From positions 124,001 to 188,000 of the forward strand of contig JAGTXZ010000008.1 in the NCBI GenBank assembly GCA_018398575.1: 64,000 bases of DNA. The letters run 5' to 3'. Position 1 is the stretch's first letter, and each line of letters begins with the position of its first letter. The notes below the pieces were generated by a model. It had not been told where the DNA came from and did not search any database. It saw only the letters and a program-made list of their open reading frames with translations. The position numbers and the translations under genes are program-made. This DNA comes from Ampelomyces quisqualis (Eukaryota > Ascomycota > Dothideomycetes > Pleosporales > Phaeosphaeriaceae). This document shows, piece after piece, positions 11,681 to 21,262 of the stretch.

Positions 11681-12608
11681 CTATACTGCGGCGCGTGCCA
11701 TGGTTTCCTTCCCTTCCTTCTCCTTCTTTCGAGCTTCTCTTTGCAGTCTTCTCATCTCTCTTAGATCTGGCGGCTTTTCGATACCAAGCCTTGTCCTCAG
11801 CTCGTCGACGTCTGTCTCCAGCTCCTCCTCCCAGTAGATGTTGATCACGTCATCGCTTTGTGCTCCATTCCTTGTTGCCCATGGACCGTAGACATCCCAG
11901 AACCTTCTCCATTCGGCCTTTTTCAGGGTAAAGGCACTGAATACGGCTAAACCAGTCATCGGAAGTCCGGTATTGGCGAATTCGAAGGCCTTGAGCGCGA
12001 CTTCACCCTCGCGAAAGACTGGCAAGCCGACCAAAGCATGATAGAAGTCGTGACACTCGCGGTATCTTTGCATGACATATGCACACTCTTCGTTGTCTAT
12101 GAATTGGACGGCCGCTCGCGTATCGGGTGAGACGCCTTCACGGTCCAGCCATGCAGCATAGGCGTAGCCCAGTGTGTTTTGCGGTAGATTGCGCAGACCC
12201 GGAATGTCGAGTGAGGTGGATTTGAGTCGCGGTCGGTCGCGTAGTATTCGGCGGCCTGTGGGACTGAGAAGCATGCGATTCCGAAGTTTGTCGATAAAGA
12301 ATGGTTGCGCAGTGGCTTCGCCAAAAGACGCAATGAGATCTGGTGTTGTGAGTGAATGGGAGGACGCATCCATATAGCCTGGACCTACCACCACGTCGAG
12401 GATCCAAGAAGCTCCCCAGACCCGACCCGATCGCAAGTCCCACTCTTTCGGCGACCGTTAACGGGATATGGCCTTCATAGTTTGGTGAAGGACGGTTGAG
12501 CACGGAGAAGCAGCGCGTGTCGAGCGGCCTGCTGGCTCTTAAGGGCGTCGATGTTGCTGACAATAGATTTCTCAGCCTCTTTGGCTGAATGCGCTTCGCC
12601 ATTGGCAT
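11681..12608 (-). CDS. COQ4: Ubiquinone biosynthesis protein COQ4, mitochondrial
   Basis: Exons 12608-12389 and 12339-11681 give 292 residues. COQ4 belongs to the matrix-side coenzyme Q synthesis complex on the mitochondrial inner membrane. The N-terminus (MPMAKRIQPKRLRNLLSATS) is basic and Ser-rich, as expected for a presequence. The junction rebuilds FLDPRRGDLIASFGEATAQ, followed by GRRILRDRPRLKS, NTLGYAYAAWLDREGVSPDT and YRECHDFYHALVGLP. The last carries the metal-binding HDxxH with a downstream Glu in FREGE. The C-terminal RLGIEKPPDLREMR block is also typical. It is divergent from the SET gene, with 298 bp between start codons. Identification is firm. Confidence 0.95.
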
Positions 12609-12906
12609 GCTCGGATCCCATCAAATGATCTGTTCTTGAGGTAGGTGTCTGATGAACATTCGATGGTACGACGCGTTATAATTATCGATAGGTACCGGTG
12701 CCTAATAGGTGCGCCACACTCTTCAGCCACAGCACATCGTTTGCTAGACTGCGACCCAGATTGTTTCCAGTCTTCTTCAACTTAACAACGTGTAGCAATC
12801 AAGAACAATTCTTGTTGCTCCACACGAGTCCATATGCTATCGGAAAGCTTCACGTCATTCTATTGAAACCGACCGACTACCGCACCATACCGAAAACGCT
12901 GTCATA

Positions 12907-14234
12907 ATGGCAGCAGCGCTTGGTCCTGGCGAGCAGCATACCGAATTTGTGGCATGGGCCGAGGATAATGGCGTGAACATCACCGGAATCGCTCCTGCCC
13001 AGTTCATTGGCCGTGGTATGGGAATCGTGGCGGCAAAAGACATCAAAGTGAGCAAAACCTCTGCCCAGGTATCAAGCATGGCCAATGCTGCTGCAGGTAC
13101 ACCAGCTAAGCTTACAAGAAAGGAGATCTACTGGTGCATGTCCCCAATACCTCCTTAGTACACATGGCTCTGCCCTCAACCAGGAATTTAAAACTACCAG
13201 AAGATGTTTCGGTCCACGGGAGATTGGCTGCTGCCCTGGCAATTTGGTACTCGGATGCTAAGCACCAGGAGTACAAACTGTGGCAAGATATCTGGCCTTC
13301 ACAATCAGACTTTCGCGATACCATGCCGTTCTACTACGGGAAGGAGTTGCAGGATCTTCTTCCCCGCGCGGCGACAGTGCTCTTGAGGAACCAGCGCACA
13401 AAGTTAGAAAAAGACTGGAACGATCTTCGCACATACATCTCTGATGTTCCAAAGGAATTGTTTACTTATACATGGCTCATCGTCAACACCCGAACGTTCT
13501 ACTGGGATTACCCTGATCTACCCAATTCGCACCCGCGATTGCCTAAGAAGAGAAAGCTGCTCACAGCAGATGATTGCTACGCTATGTGCCCGTTCATTGA
13601 TTACTTCAATCACTCGGACATAGGATGCGATCCACGGGCTGATAGCAAAGGCTATAGCTTCACTGCCGATCGCGATTACAAAGTAGGCGAAGAAGTTTTT
13701 GTGAGCTATGGGTCGCACACAAATGACTTTTTACTAGCTGAGTACGGCTTCATTCTTGACACCAATCAGAACGACTCGATACCGCTGGATCATATTTTGC
13801 TTCCGCTTCTTAGCAAAGAACAAACAGATGCCTTGAAAGACGATGGTTTCCACGGCAACTATACGCTGTTCACACAGGACCCAATAATATGCCACCGCAC
13901 TCAGGCAGTACTTCGACTCATTGTTCTGGATAACAGACGATACTCCTCATTTGTTGGAGGCGACGACGATGGAAGCAAAGAACAAGTACGTGTGAACGAC
14001 TACCTGGCCGGGATCCTGACAAAGTATTCGAGATGCATCATCGACATAATAGAAGAGCTGGAACAGGTCGAAACGGAACGTGATGTTGCAACGAGTAGCA
14101 GCAAGAGACAATCCGGACCCGCAACAACGCGAGCGCAGAATCTGCAAAGAAGTGAACATAAGGAGGTCTTGCTCAGGAGATGGAAACAAATTCGCGAGCT
14201 CGTCAACAGAGCGATTGGTGCGCTACGAGCCTGA
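12907..14234 (+). CDS. SET-domain protein lysine methyltransferase (SETD3/SETD6/Rubisco-LSMT class)
   Basis: Exons 12907-13047 and 13119-14234 give 418 residues. The start of the SET fold is GIAPAQFIGRGMGIVAAKDI, continuing across the intron as KKGDLLVHVPNTSLVHM. A long iSET insert follows. The S-adenosylmethionine pocket is CPFIDYFNHSDIGCDPRA, with the diagnostic NHS, and the catalytic tyrosine block is EEVFVSYGSHTNDFLLAEYGF. The C-terminal part matches the Rubisco-substrate-binding-like domain, ending in the helical EVLLRRWKQIRELVNRAI. Enzymes of this class methylate ribosomal or other non-histone proteins; the substrate cannot be read from sequence. Start ATG is the first in frame and is supported by the immediately following conserved residues. 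It shares a 298-bp promoter with coq4. Confidence 0.9.
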
Positions 14235-15162
14235 ATATTTCAACCAGGAATCAGTTGCATCTGACTGGTAGATAATTCTTTGGAACCCTGTCTCAGTGTC
14301 ACGACTGCGTGCGCTTTTCGGTTGGTCCGCATGAGCTACTCGGCTGCTGTTTTTAAGTTGCATTGGTGGCTGTGCGGCTGTGTTTGCAGCAGACTTATCG
14401 ACTTCATGCTACAGCTTCAGCGACCTATCCTCCACCTCCAACGAACGGCACAAGCCCTTATGCAAACTATCCCTCAGTTTCTCTTCCGTTGCCTGCACAT
14501 CATACATGGTACACAGCACATCCCGCATCCCCAAGAATATCACATGCCTTCTACTAGTCCCTCTCCGTCTATTCTAAATCTGTACGGCATCTTACCCGTA
14601 TGGACCTGGAACTCAACAGTATATGCCCTCTTCCGCAGACGGTTGTCGGTTTGCATGACTCATCACCGTACGCGTCCGTTCCTCCAACCCAATAGCCTAC
14701 GCCCAAAATCCAGTTGGTAGTATGCTCCAACGACATCATTTTTCACCAGCACGGTCCTCCACGCCAACGCAGTTCCTACCACTGACTCGACATCATACGC
14801 CCCCAGCTGCATAGTGTACACCTGCACAGAATAGGTTCCCTAAAAAATACGAAATCTCACCAACCATCCAGAAGCACTCAACTACAACCCAGCCTCCTTT
14901 ACCTAGGCTAGTGGCATACAAAATACCATGTGTGGAAATTTCAAATGCGAGATGGTCAGCTGTATTGAGTAGGAAGGCGATGAGTGAGAGTCGTTGAATT
15001 CAGTACAAGGACTCATAGCTATTCGAAGTTCGTTACCACGCACTTGAGTTGTGAACTTAGGTGCGCACCTGCAGCTCGGCACTGCCAAGTACATTACCCA
15101 ACACAATAACTGGCTACGAGTGAAGGATACTGATATGAAGTGACTACTTGGTGTAAATTTCA
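14235..15162. other. Intergenic with possible Pro/Tyr-rich gene debris
   Basis: No intact gene is present. On the plus strand, pieces in different frames have unusually biased composition: ATYPPPPTNGTSPYANYPS (about 14419-14475), ASYPYGPGTQQYMPSSADG (about 14586-14642) and NPIAYAQNPVGSMLQRHH (about 14689-14742). Together they look like a Pro/Tyr/Gln-rich coding region that has been frameshifted. This is weak evidence; low-complexity sequence can produce such runs by chance. Confidence 0.3.
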
Positions 15163-17247
15163 TTATCCACCAACAATCACTCCCTCTTTCAAAACCACTT
15201 TCGCCCCAACCCTCCCCTTACTCGATTCTACTTCTGCAAGCAAATCTGGCTCTCCAAGCAGCATTCCTTTGCCCACAACACGCCATTTTCCCTCCCCTCC
15301 CTCGCCCTTTGCAGGCCGGAGCATCCACAACCGCGGGTGAATACATGATGTTCCGACTAGATCGACTGGTATTGCGGCTTGTAGCTCCCGATCTGGCCCG
15401 TCCTTGTAAAACTCGTTAACAGTCAGCGATGTGATGATTGTAGAGTCCCAGTACATGGTACAAGGCACGCGAAAAGTGCGGAGGCCAATGTAATACATTG
15501 ACCTCGGGTCGGTGAGCCATGTTAGAAAGAGGGCGGCGTCGTCCAGGGCAGCTGTCGAAGGCTGTGCAATACCCAGGAGTGTCGAGACGGGGACTAATTG
15601 CGCTAGAAGTGCTTTCACTGCGCTTTGAAATGCTGGATTGGGTGCTAGGTCCTTGTTGTATCCAACGTTGTACCTTGGGCCAACGACGTCGCGCTTCAAT
15701 TGTGCCCATAGTCTGCCGGTGAACATGGGTCCGTTCATGATACATCCTGCCAGGAAGCGACGGCGGGGTATGTCCATTTCTGTGTCCGAGTACCAGTAAT
15801 CAGACTTCACTCCTTCTTGTGCTTCTTGAATCTGGCGTTCAGGATTTGTGGTCAATATTGTATCAGGGAAGATATCGTACGTAGGGCGTAGGTCTTTGTC
15901 CCTGACTGACCTCCATGGAGCATCGAGGAATATCATATCCAAAATTATCTCACTTTCATCTATTCGTTTAATACCCTTCAGTTTGCTGATCTTGAACCCA
16001 GGAAGTGTGGTATCATTCACCTCATGTTTCGACATCCAGGTCGCCTTCCCCTTCAATGCTGTAGATTGCTTATCCATCATGCTCAGGGGAAATACATCAC
16101 CAGCAGCCAAAGCGAGAAGACTGCTCAAGTATAACAGGTCTTCCTTGGTGCTCAATGCTGGCCCTTCGTATGCGAGACCCAGTCCACATAAATTTATCAC
16201 GACGCTGAGACAGTCCGCAAGGAAGCAACTGCCCAGTTCGCTAACGACATTATGGCGTGCCATTATGCTGCCTTTTCTGCCTGTCTCTTGAATCTCCGGT
16301 TTAATTGCGCCAGCAACGGTCGCCTGTCCCTTCCACCAAATCGGGGAGTTGGGTAGTGCATTCGATGCGCTTCCCATAAGCAATTGCAGATCTGCCCACT
16401 TGATCTTTACAGTGGAATCTTCAGGCCCGCACATGATGAAAGTTGCATGGAACACCGCCTGCGTCTGACGCCGGTCCAACCAAGGCTGATGCACGCAAAA
16501 TTCGTGGTAACACCATGCACGGCTCCACCACCGTGCTGCATTGACTTTCTCATAAAAGCTTGCAAACGTGCCAATTTCGTCTGCTTCGAATTTCCAGCCT
16601 TTTTTATACGGACGCTTACAAACGTTGTATTTATCAGCCAGCTGAATCTCCTGATCGGTGAGAATTACGTCTTCTAATAAGATGACGAGTTGTAGGCACG
16701 ACCGGTAGATTACGTCCATGGCCGCAACGGAAGCTTGCTGATCCAGCACAGAAGATTGATCGATGCACATCTGGTCTATCCAGATGCCTACTCTTGGATG
16801 AGGCTTCTCCGCTAAGATGGCGTCTACAAGGGACTTCTTGATAGGCCAGACATCGTGACAGTCATAAGCTTTGGGTAGAAATTCTGGGGAGCGCCAACAG
16901 TATGAGATAGCAATAAATTGTCTTGGGTAAAGACCGTTTTCGTCAAAGGATGGGAAGTCGATTTTGGGGTAGACGAGTCGGAAAGATGTTGAAAGAATGG
17001 TTGACCTAGAGCGAATGGAAAACCGGGATGCGACTCCGGGGTTCCACCTTTGCAGGTTATCGAGTATGAAATATGTTTGTTCATGGCTCTTGTGCAGTTC
17101 AGTTAGAGCTTCGGAGAATATCTCGGCTTTGTTGGTGGACGAGAGGGTAAGTTGGAAGAACAACGGGCTCAGTGGAGTATGGATAGCATAACGTTCCGTA
17201 GGATCGCTGGAGTTGTGAGATTCAAAATTCTCCGATTTTTTTGACAT
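15163..17247 (-). CDS. HET-domain (heterokaryon incompatibility) protein
   Basis: Single-exon gene of 694 residues. The HET domain lies at about 110-260: FIAISYCWRS (residues 111-120), WIDQMCIDQ (156-164), then VAAMDVIYRSC and VILLEDV. These are the standard blocks of the domain, which in other fungi triggers growth arrest or cell death when incompatible strains fuse. A conserved RWWSRAWCYHEF block follows at about 250. The C-terminal 400 residues match nothing I recognise; the LGLAYEGPALSTKEDLLYL region is typical of large HET proteins. The reading frame is fully open, so the gene looks intact, unlike its downstream neighbours. It starts at the edge of an AT-rich repeat stretch, a common setting for HET genes. 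Confidence 0.88.
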   Translation of the reverse strand: MSKKSENFESHNSSDPTERYAIHTPLSPLFFQLTLSSTNKAEIFSEALTELHKSHEQTYFILDNLQRWNPGVASRFSIRSRSTILSTSFRLVYPKIDFPSFDENGLYPRQFIAISYCWRSPEFLPKAYDCHDVWPIKKSLVDAILAEKPHPRVGIWIDQMCIDQSSVLDQQASVAAMDVIYRSCLQLVILLEDVILTDQEIQLADKYNVCKRPYKKGWKFEADEIGTFASFYEKVNAARWWSRAWCYHEFCVHQPWLDRRQTQAVFHATFIMCGPEDSTVKIKWADLQLLMGSASNALPNSPIWWKGQATVAGAIKPEIQETGRKGSIMARHNVVSELGSCFLADCLSVVINLCGLGLAYEGPALSTKEDLLYLSSLLALAAGDVFPLSMMDKQSTALKGKATWMSKHEVNDTTLPGFKISKLKGIKRIDESEIILDMIFLDAPWRSVRDKDLRPTYDIFPDTILTTNPERQIQEAQEGVKSDYWYSDTEMDIPRRRFLAGCIMNGPMFTGRLWAQLKRDVVGPRYNVGYNKDLAPNPAFQSAVKALLAQLVPVSTLLGIAQPSTAALDDAALFLTWLTDPRSMYYIGLRTFRVPCTMYWDSTIITSLTVNEFYKDGPDRELQAAIPVDLVGTSCIHPRLWMLRPAKGEGGEGKWRVVGKGMLLGEPDLLAEVESSKGRVGAKVVLKEGVIVGG

Positions 17248-17838
17248 GCTTCTAATGAGATGCGTGGATCATATGGCGTTAAAATAAAGTTCCTAGATCG
17301 CTTGACAATCCGGTTGTTGTATATGCACCGGTACGCAGCGCTAGTCTAACTTTGTCCTGTGTCTGTTTCAGTTCCTTACAGGTGCGATGAGCTGTTTTAT
17401 CAAACAAATCAAATATGAAGATTTGGATATTTGCAAATATTTACAAATATTTGGTGTTTTAATATATAACTGCGTTTTGGCTAAGTTTTAGTATTGTAAT
17501 TGCGTTTGAGTTAGATATTGTTATGTTGCTTAGTCACGTGGTAGTCACGTGGTAGTCACGTGATAGTCACGTAATAGTCACGTAATAGTTATATAATCAA
17601 GTTACTTGACCTAAGCTAGATATAAGCGCTGCAGCAATAGTAGTAGTAATAGCGGCAATAGCACTGTAAGGCGTTAGGCAGCTGCTCACTACAAAACATC
17701 AAAAACTAGGTGCCAAGACTTGTGTATACAAACGCCAAGACTTTAACTAAATATTTGTCAAACAAACAAATATACACGCTCTAAAACACCAAACAAACAA
17801 ATCAAATATGGCCTGGCTGCCAAGCTTACCAAATTAAA
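17248..17838. other. AT-rich intergenic stretch with repeats
   Basis: The base composition drops sharply to A/T, with repeated caaatat-type words (for example 17400-17460 and 17750-17810), a CACGTG tandem array and a hairpin, both annotated separately. No coding sequence is seen. The pattern is what fungal transposon debris, possibly hit by repeat-induced point mutation, looks like. No transposase frame is recognisable. Confidence 0.65.
17531..17585. repeat. 11-bp tandem array carrying CACGTG/CACGTA sites
   Basis: There are five head-to-tail 11-bp units: tagtcacgtgg twice, tagtcacgtga once, tagtcacgtaa twice. A decayed sixth copy follows (17586-17596). The first three units each contain the palindromic E-box CACGTG, so three potential bHLH or bZIP sites lie on the same face at one-helical-turn spacing. 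The array lies 284 bp upstream of the HET start codon. Regulation of that gene is inference only. Confidence 0.9.
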
Positions 17839-17874
17839 TCAAATATGGGTGCCATATTTGATTTGATCTGTTTG
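17792..17874. repeat. Hairpin and inverted repeat, possible transposon end
   Basis: A perfect 13-bp stem (aaatcaaatatgg at 17836-17848, its complement at 17852-17864) closes on a 3-nt loop. The same word also occurs at 17799-17811 and, as tcaaacaaatcaaatatg, at 17400-17417. The complement extends to 17874. The 17400 copy and the 17853-17874 copy form an imperfect terminal inverted repeat about 475 bp apart, as in a MITE. The stop codon of the neighbouring orphan gene falls inside the stem. Confidence 0.6.
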
Positions 17875-18543
17875 TTGCGGACTGTGGGCTTCGGTCGTAC
17901 TCTCAAGCGTATCGGCTGTAGGATGATCAATATCGGAGTGAAGCATTGCGTTCGTTGGTGTATACGTAGAGTCATGTGTGTTCTCTAAGACCTGGTTGAA
18001 AGTTGAGGGATGTATCGCCGCCGGCCTTACGTCTGTCTCGTTTCGAAATCGCATTGCTGTAGGAGTCGTCGGCCTTGGTGACGTGGAAGATGATGGCGTA
18101 GTGTTATTGATTCCTTTGGTTTTGTTACAAGCTGATCAGTGGAAATACACGAGTAACTCACGGCGACGCTTTCGAGATTCCGATAGGCGCTCTATTTGAG
18201 TTTGGACAGTCTCGTGGATGTCGGTGTTTGCTACTGCAACCGCGATCACTCTCCGTTGTTCGGGAGATAGCTCCTCGAGAGAAGCAAGCGTTCGCTTATC
18301 AGTTGCTCTTCCTGCGTAACTACGACTGAGACTTTTGTGTGCAAGGAAGTATGCAAACCAAGCGGAAACATGGGTGTCCAAGAAGATTCGCGTGGTGTTG
18401 TCCTCAGGTGCGGAGCGCGCTTGCTCAAAGGCAAGAGAACAGCCTTTGGGCGCTCGTCCTATCTCTAATGTGGATTGCAGGTGCCGCATAAAGATGATAG
18501 TAGAGTCCCTGAGTAAAGCATCCGGGGCCAGTAAGCTTGCCAT
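17839..18543 (-). CDS. Hypothetical orphan protein, function unknown
   Basis: Exons 18543-18162 and 18113-17839 give 218 residues, with an intron of good consensus (gtgagt..ccaaag). I recognise no family. The first exon is predicted helical, with TIIFMRHLQSTLEIGRAP, LDTHVSAWFAYFLAHKSL and ELSPEQRRVIAVAVANTDI, and ends in a basic patch ESRKRRR. The second exon is a Thr/Ser/Pro-rich, probably disordered tail (INNTTPSSSTSPRPTTPT). The last codons lie in the AT-rich hairpin repeat, so the tail may have been created by insertion of that repeat. The start is the ATG directly before MASLLAPDALL. An alternative upstream start would add a hydrophobic stretch. Confidence 0.5.
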
Positions 18544-18916
18544 CTCATACGACTTCCTGTGGGAGACAGCACGAGGCGTGGAGAGATGAGGCAATAGGAT
18601 TATACAGAGGCTGTTAGTTATCAGATAGTGGTATAGGGGGTGAGGGGTATGACGAGAGGGTGAGACAAGGAGATTGTGATATAGTAACATAGCGAATAAT
18701 GAGGTTCGGCTGATTGGTCGTAAAATGCTGCATATCGTATTCACTACACGCTAAGCCCTGCACCAAGTGGCTTACGCCTTATCGTAACAAACATCAAACT
18801 CATTGATCTCACGCATCTTGATGCCGGTTATGCCAAGACTTTACCCCGCGGGTACCTCAGGGCAATTTCCTTTTAAAACGTATCCACTCAGGACAATGTT
18901 TTTACGTCCGCTGATA
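18544..18916. other. Short divergent gap, nothing recognised
   Basis: This lies between the divergent orphan gene and ankyrin gene starts. No motif stands out beyond ordinary A/T-rich promoter-like sequence. Confidence 0.5.
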
Positions 18917-19839
18917 ATGACAGACCCCCCCCCTCTATGAAAGGCCCAAAGAAGTCAACCTATGCTACCAGGCCGCTTGCCAAGGGGATATTGATGGTGT
19001 CAAGGAGCAGGTCCAGAGTCTCCTGCATGAACATCGGTGGTCAACGTCTGAGGAAAACAAGCCTCAGCCCACCTGGCTGTTCGAATCGCTTTTCATCGCC
19101 ATTAAAAAGCAGAACCTCGAACTGGTGCAACTCCTCCTCGACGAGAAAGTCGCGAAAGAATCATTTCTTCCGTTTGAAGCTGCTGTACGTGCACGAGCAT
19201 TTGGGATTATAGATCTCTTCCTTGGGCTCGGATGGGATATAAACACACCAATGGGCCCAGGTGAACCTTCTACACTGAGGTACGCTTCCACGCCCTGAAT
19301 ATGATCTTTACTTACATACCTCTAGCATTCCTATATGTCAATCCGACTGGGAGATGGTTGACTGGCTTCTCGCCCACGGTGCCGATCCTAACAGCCGCTG
19401 CAACTGGGATTTGACACCTATGTCTCAGGCTATGTTGGCAGCTTCGCTGGATCTTATCGATTATCTGTTCTCTCGTGGGGCAAACCAGCACTGTGGACAA
19501 CTCCTTCGTTGGGCTGTCATCAGAGACAAAGCTGATGCTCTACAATTGGTCCGTCGAATTGTAGAGCTAGGTGTACCCATCAATGAGATCAAGTATGAAA
19601 ATGACCTAGAAGGGTGGTCGGCGCGCAAATGGTTTGGCCTTGGCACACCACTCCATCGGGCTGCGGAGTTTGGGAAGGTAGATATCGTTAAGTACCTATT
19701 GGAGGTGGACGCCGACCCTCTGAAGTTGGATACGAAAGGTAAAACACCACGATACTGGGCCGAGACATGTAACTTCACAGAAGTGGCTTTCATTCTTAAA
19801 GAAGCAGAGGAGCGTCAGCTTCATGGCACGAAAACTTAA
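18917..19839 (+). pseudogene. Ankyrin-repeat protein, frame interrupted at a C9 run near the start
   Basis: Exons 18917-19279 and 19326-19839. Ankyrin repeats are clear: LCYQAACQGDIDGVKEQVQ, LFIAIKKQNLELVQLLLDEK, DWEMVDWLLAHGADPNSRC, TPMSQAMLAASLDLIDYLF, and TPLHRAAEFGKVDIVKYLLE with a final GKTPRYWAETCN. The only suitable ATG is at 18917, and its frame reads into a run of nine C residues (18925-18933) and then a stop. With eight or eleven C residues the frame would continue directly into the repeats and give about 291 residues. Either the assembly miscounted the run, or the gene has a real frameshift or phase-variable start. Everything downstream of the run is open. Confidence 0.7.
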
Positions 19840-20487
19840 TACCAAAGATAGGCTGTGCGGATATCTCGCCTGAATCATAATGATATTCACTTCACATTGA
19901 CTCTGATGGCAATGCATCAATTGATTGAATGTCTAGCAGATTGCCGCACAGTGACACTGCGCGCCTTCGGACCTTGCGACGTGCAGTGAACCAATCTATT
20001 TGAGGCTGTGATACATAGCATATGGTTTGCTCAGATACGATTTGATCCCGGCGGGCGAACTTTGATGATGGCATGTTTGTGTAGGGCACGTAAAAAGGAT
20101 GTGACACCGGTGGTCCATTCTTGTTGAAGGAGCATTACACAAGAACAGCTGCTGGCTCTCATGCATAGTCCATCCAAGGATTGAATACGTACTGTTTGGG
20201 AGACGCAGAACAACCAGTGGAAGGATTCAAAGGTTAATCCAAGTTCGTAATCTGGACGAGGTGCATGAGCTAGACAAGGTACGTGAGCCAGACAAAGTGC
20301 GTGAGCTGGACGGTGAGTTAGTACGTAAGCTATATGAGGTGTGTGAGCTTCGCGAGCTGGACGAGGTACGAGAGGTGCACTTTTCGGCATAAAAGCCTCG
20401 CACTCCCCGCTGAGCTGTCATCTTCTTTTACTAGTTTCTCCTAAGATCGTTACCTGCAGGCTGCGATCAACATTTTTTCTGGTCGAC
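19840..20487. other. Intergenic with degenerate 18-bp tandem repeat
   Basis: No gene is supported. The stretch contains the tandem array at 20255-20377 (annotated separately). The array reads as an open frame without any upstream ATG. Confidence 0.55.
20255..20377. repeat. Degenerate 18-bp tandem repeat
   Basis: Three clear 18-bp units begin at 20255, 20273 and 20291 (type gacaaggtacgtgagcca). More diverged copies follow to 20377. Translated on the plus strand they give a charged six-residue period (LDKVRE type) that ends at a stop at 20389, but no start codon precedes it in frame. Confidence 0.75.
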
Positions 20488-21262
20488 ATGGCCACCTCTA
20501 TCGACTTGAGCCGATTTCGTTTGGCTGTCCAGAGAAATCAGGCAAAGGCAGTTCCTATGAACGGGTTTGACAGCATAATCTTTTCACAAACACCCTGGAT
20601 TGGGACAGATCAGCTTGGTTCATGCTCTGTTGTTCTCATTGCCTCCCCACAGGCGGCAATCTTAGGACATGTAGCACCTCGGCCGGATGGCAACAATACG
20701 AACGATCCACACGCTGGAGATAACCATGTCCGATCATAAATGGACCGACTGATAACCTATTACCGCCAATATCAGAACTTTCTAAGAAACCCTAATTCCT
20801 GGGTTATCTGCGCTGTTTTCGGTCCTGGTATTGCACTCCCCGACCAGCAAAAGATTATGGAAGAAAAGCTACGCGATGCAGGTCTTTCCGTGGACATGTC
20901 ACAAACTTACCGTGTCCCGTATAATGCAGATCACTTGGACCGGGGTTCTGTATTCGTCGATGCGAGAAGCGGTACGGTTCAAGTGTATGTGGAGGACATC
21001 GCCATTGTACACAACAACCTCTTTGAAGGCTACCACATCGTCATCCTCAGGAAGCGCACCTGCGGGATCCCGCTATGATGGGCAATACTACGTTTCAACT
21101 CAGAATCCAGCTTATGTATGGATGAATGGTGCTTGGGCTATCGGACCGTCTACCGCATCAGGGAGTGCGCCTGCGGAGTCGCGTTGGGATGGGCAATACT
21201 ACGTTTCGACTCAGAATCCGGCTTATGTCTGGATGAATGGTACTTGGACTTCTAGACCATAA
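20488..21262 (+). pseudogene. Broken CheD-like (Cys/His deamidase-fold) gene with duplicated C-terminal repeat
   Basis: The first part (20488-20736) has PWIGTDQLGSCSVVLIAS followed by AAILGHVAP. This is the GSC...H arrangement of the CheD glutamine deamidase fold. It stops at TAA (20737-20739), and the same frame resumes at the next codon with MDRLITYYRQYQNFL...ICAVFGPGIALPDQQKIMEEK, which looks like the continuation of the same domain. Near 21010-21040 the frame shifts by one. The protein then ends in a Ser/Thr linker plus two 37-residue copies of a RxDGQYYVSTQNPAYVWMNG unit (111-bp period, from 21071 and 21182), with a stop at 21262. One nonsense codon and one frameshift make a pseudogene likely. 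The CheD relationship is my inference from motif order. Confidence 0.6.
21070..21258 (+). repeat. Two 111-bp tandem units within the CheD-like locus
   Basis: The segment beginning cgctatgatgggcaatac at 21071 recurs at 21182 with a few substitutions. Most differences are silent or conservative, and the WMNG and QNPAYVW cores are kept. This suggests that the repeat was once under selection as protein. Confidence 0.85.

Noticed and set aside
17531..17585. Direct repeats resembling a CRISPR array
   Set aside because: Units are 11 bp and adjacent with no spacers, the genome is fungal, and no cas genes are present.
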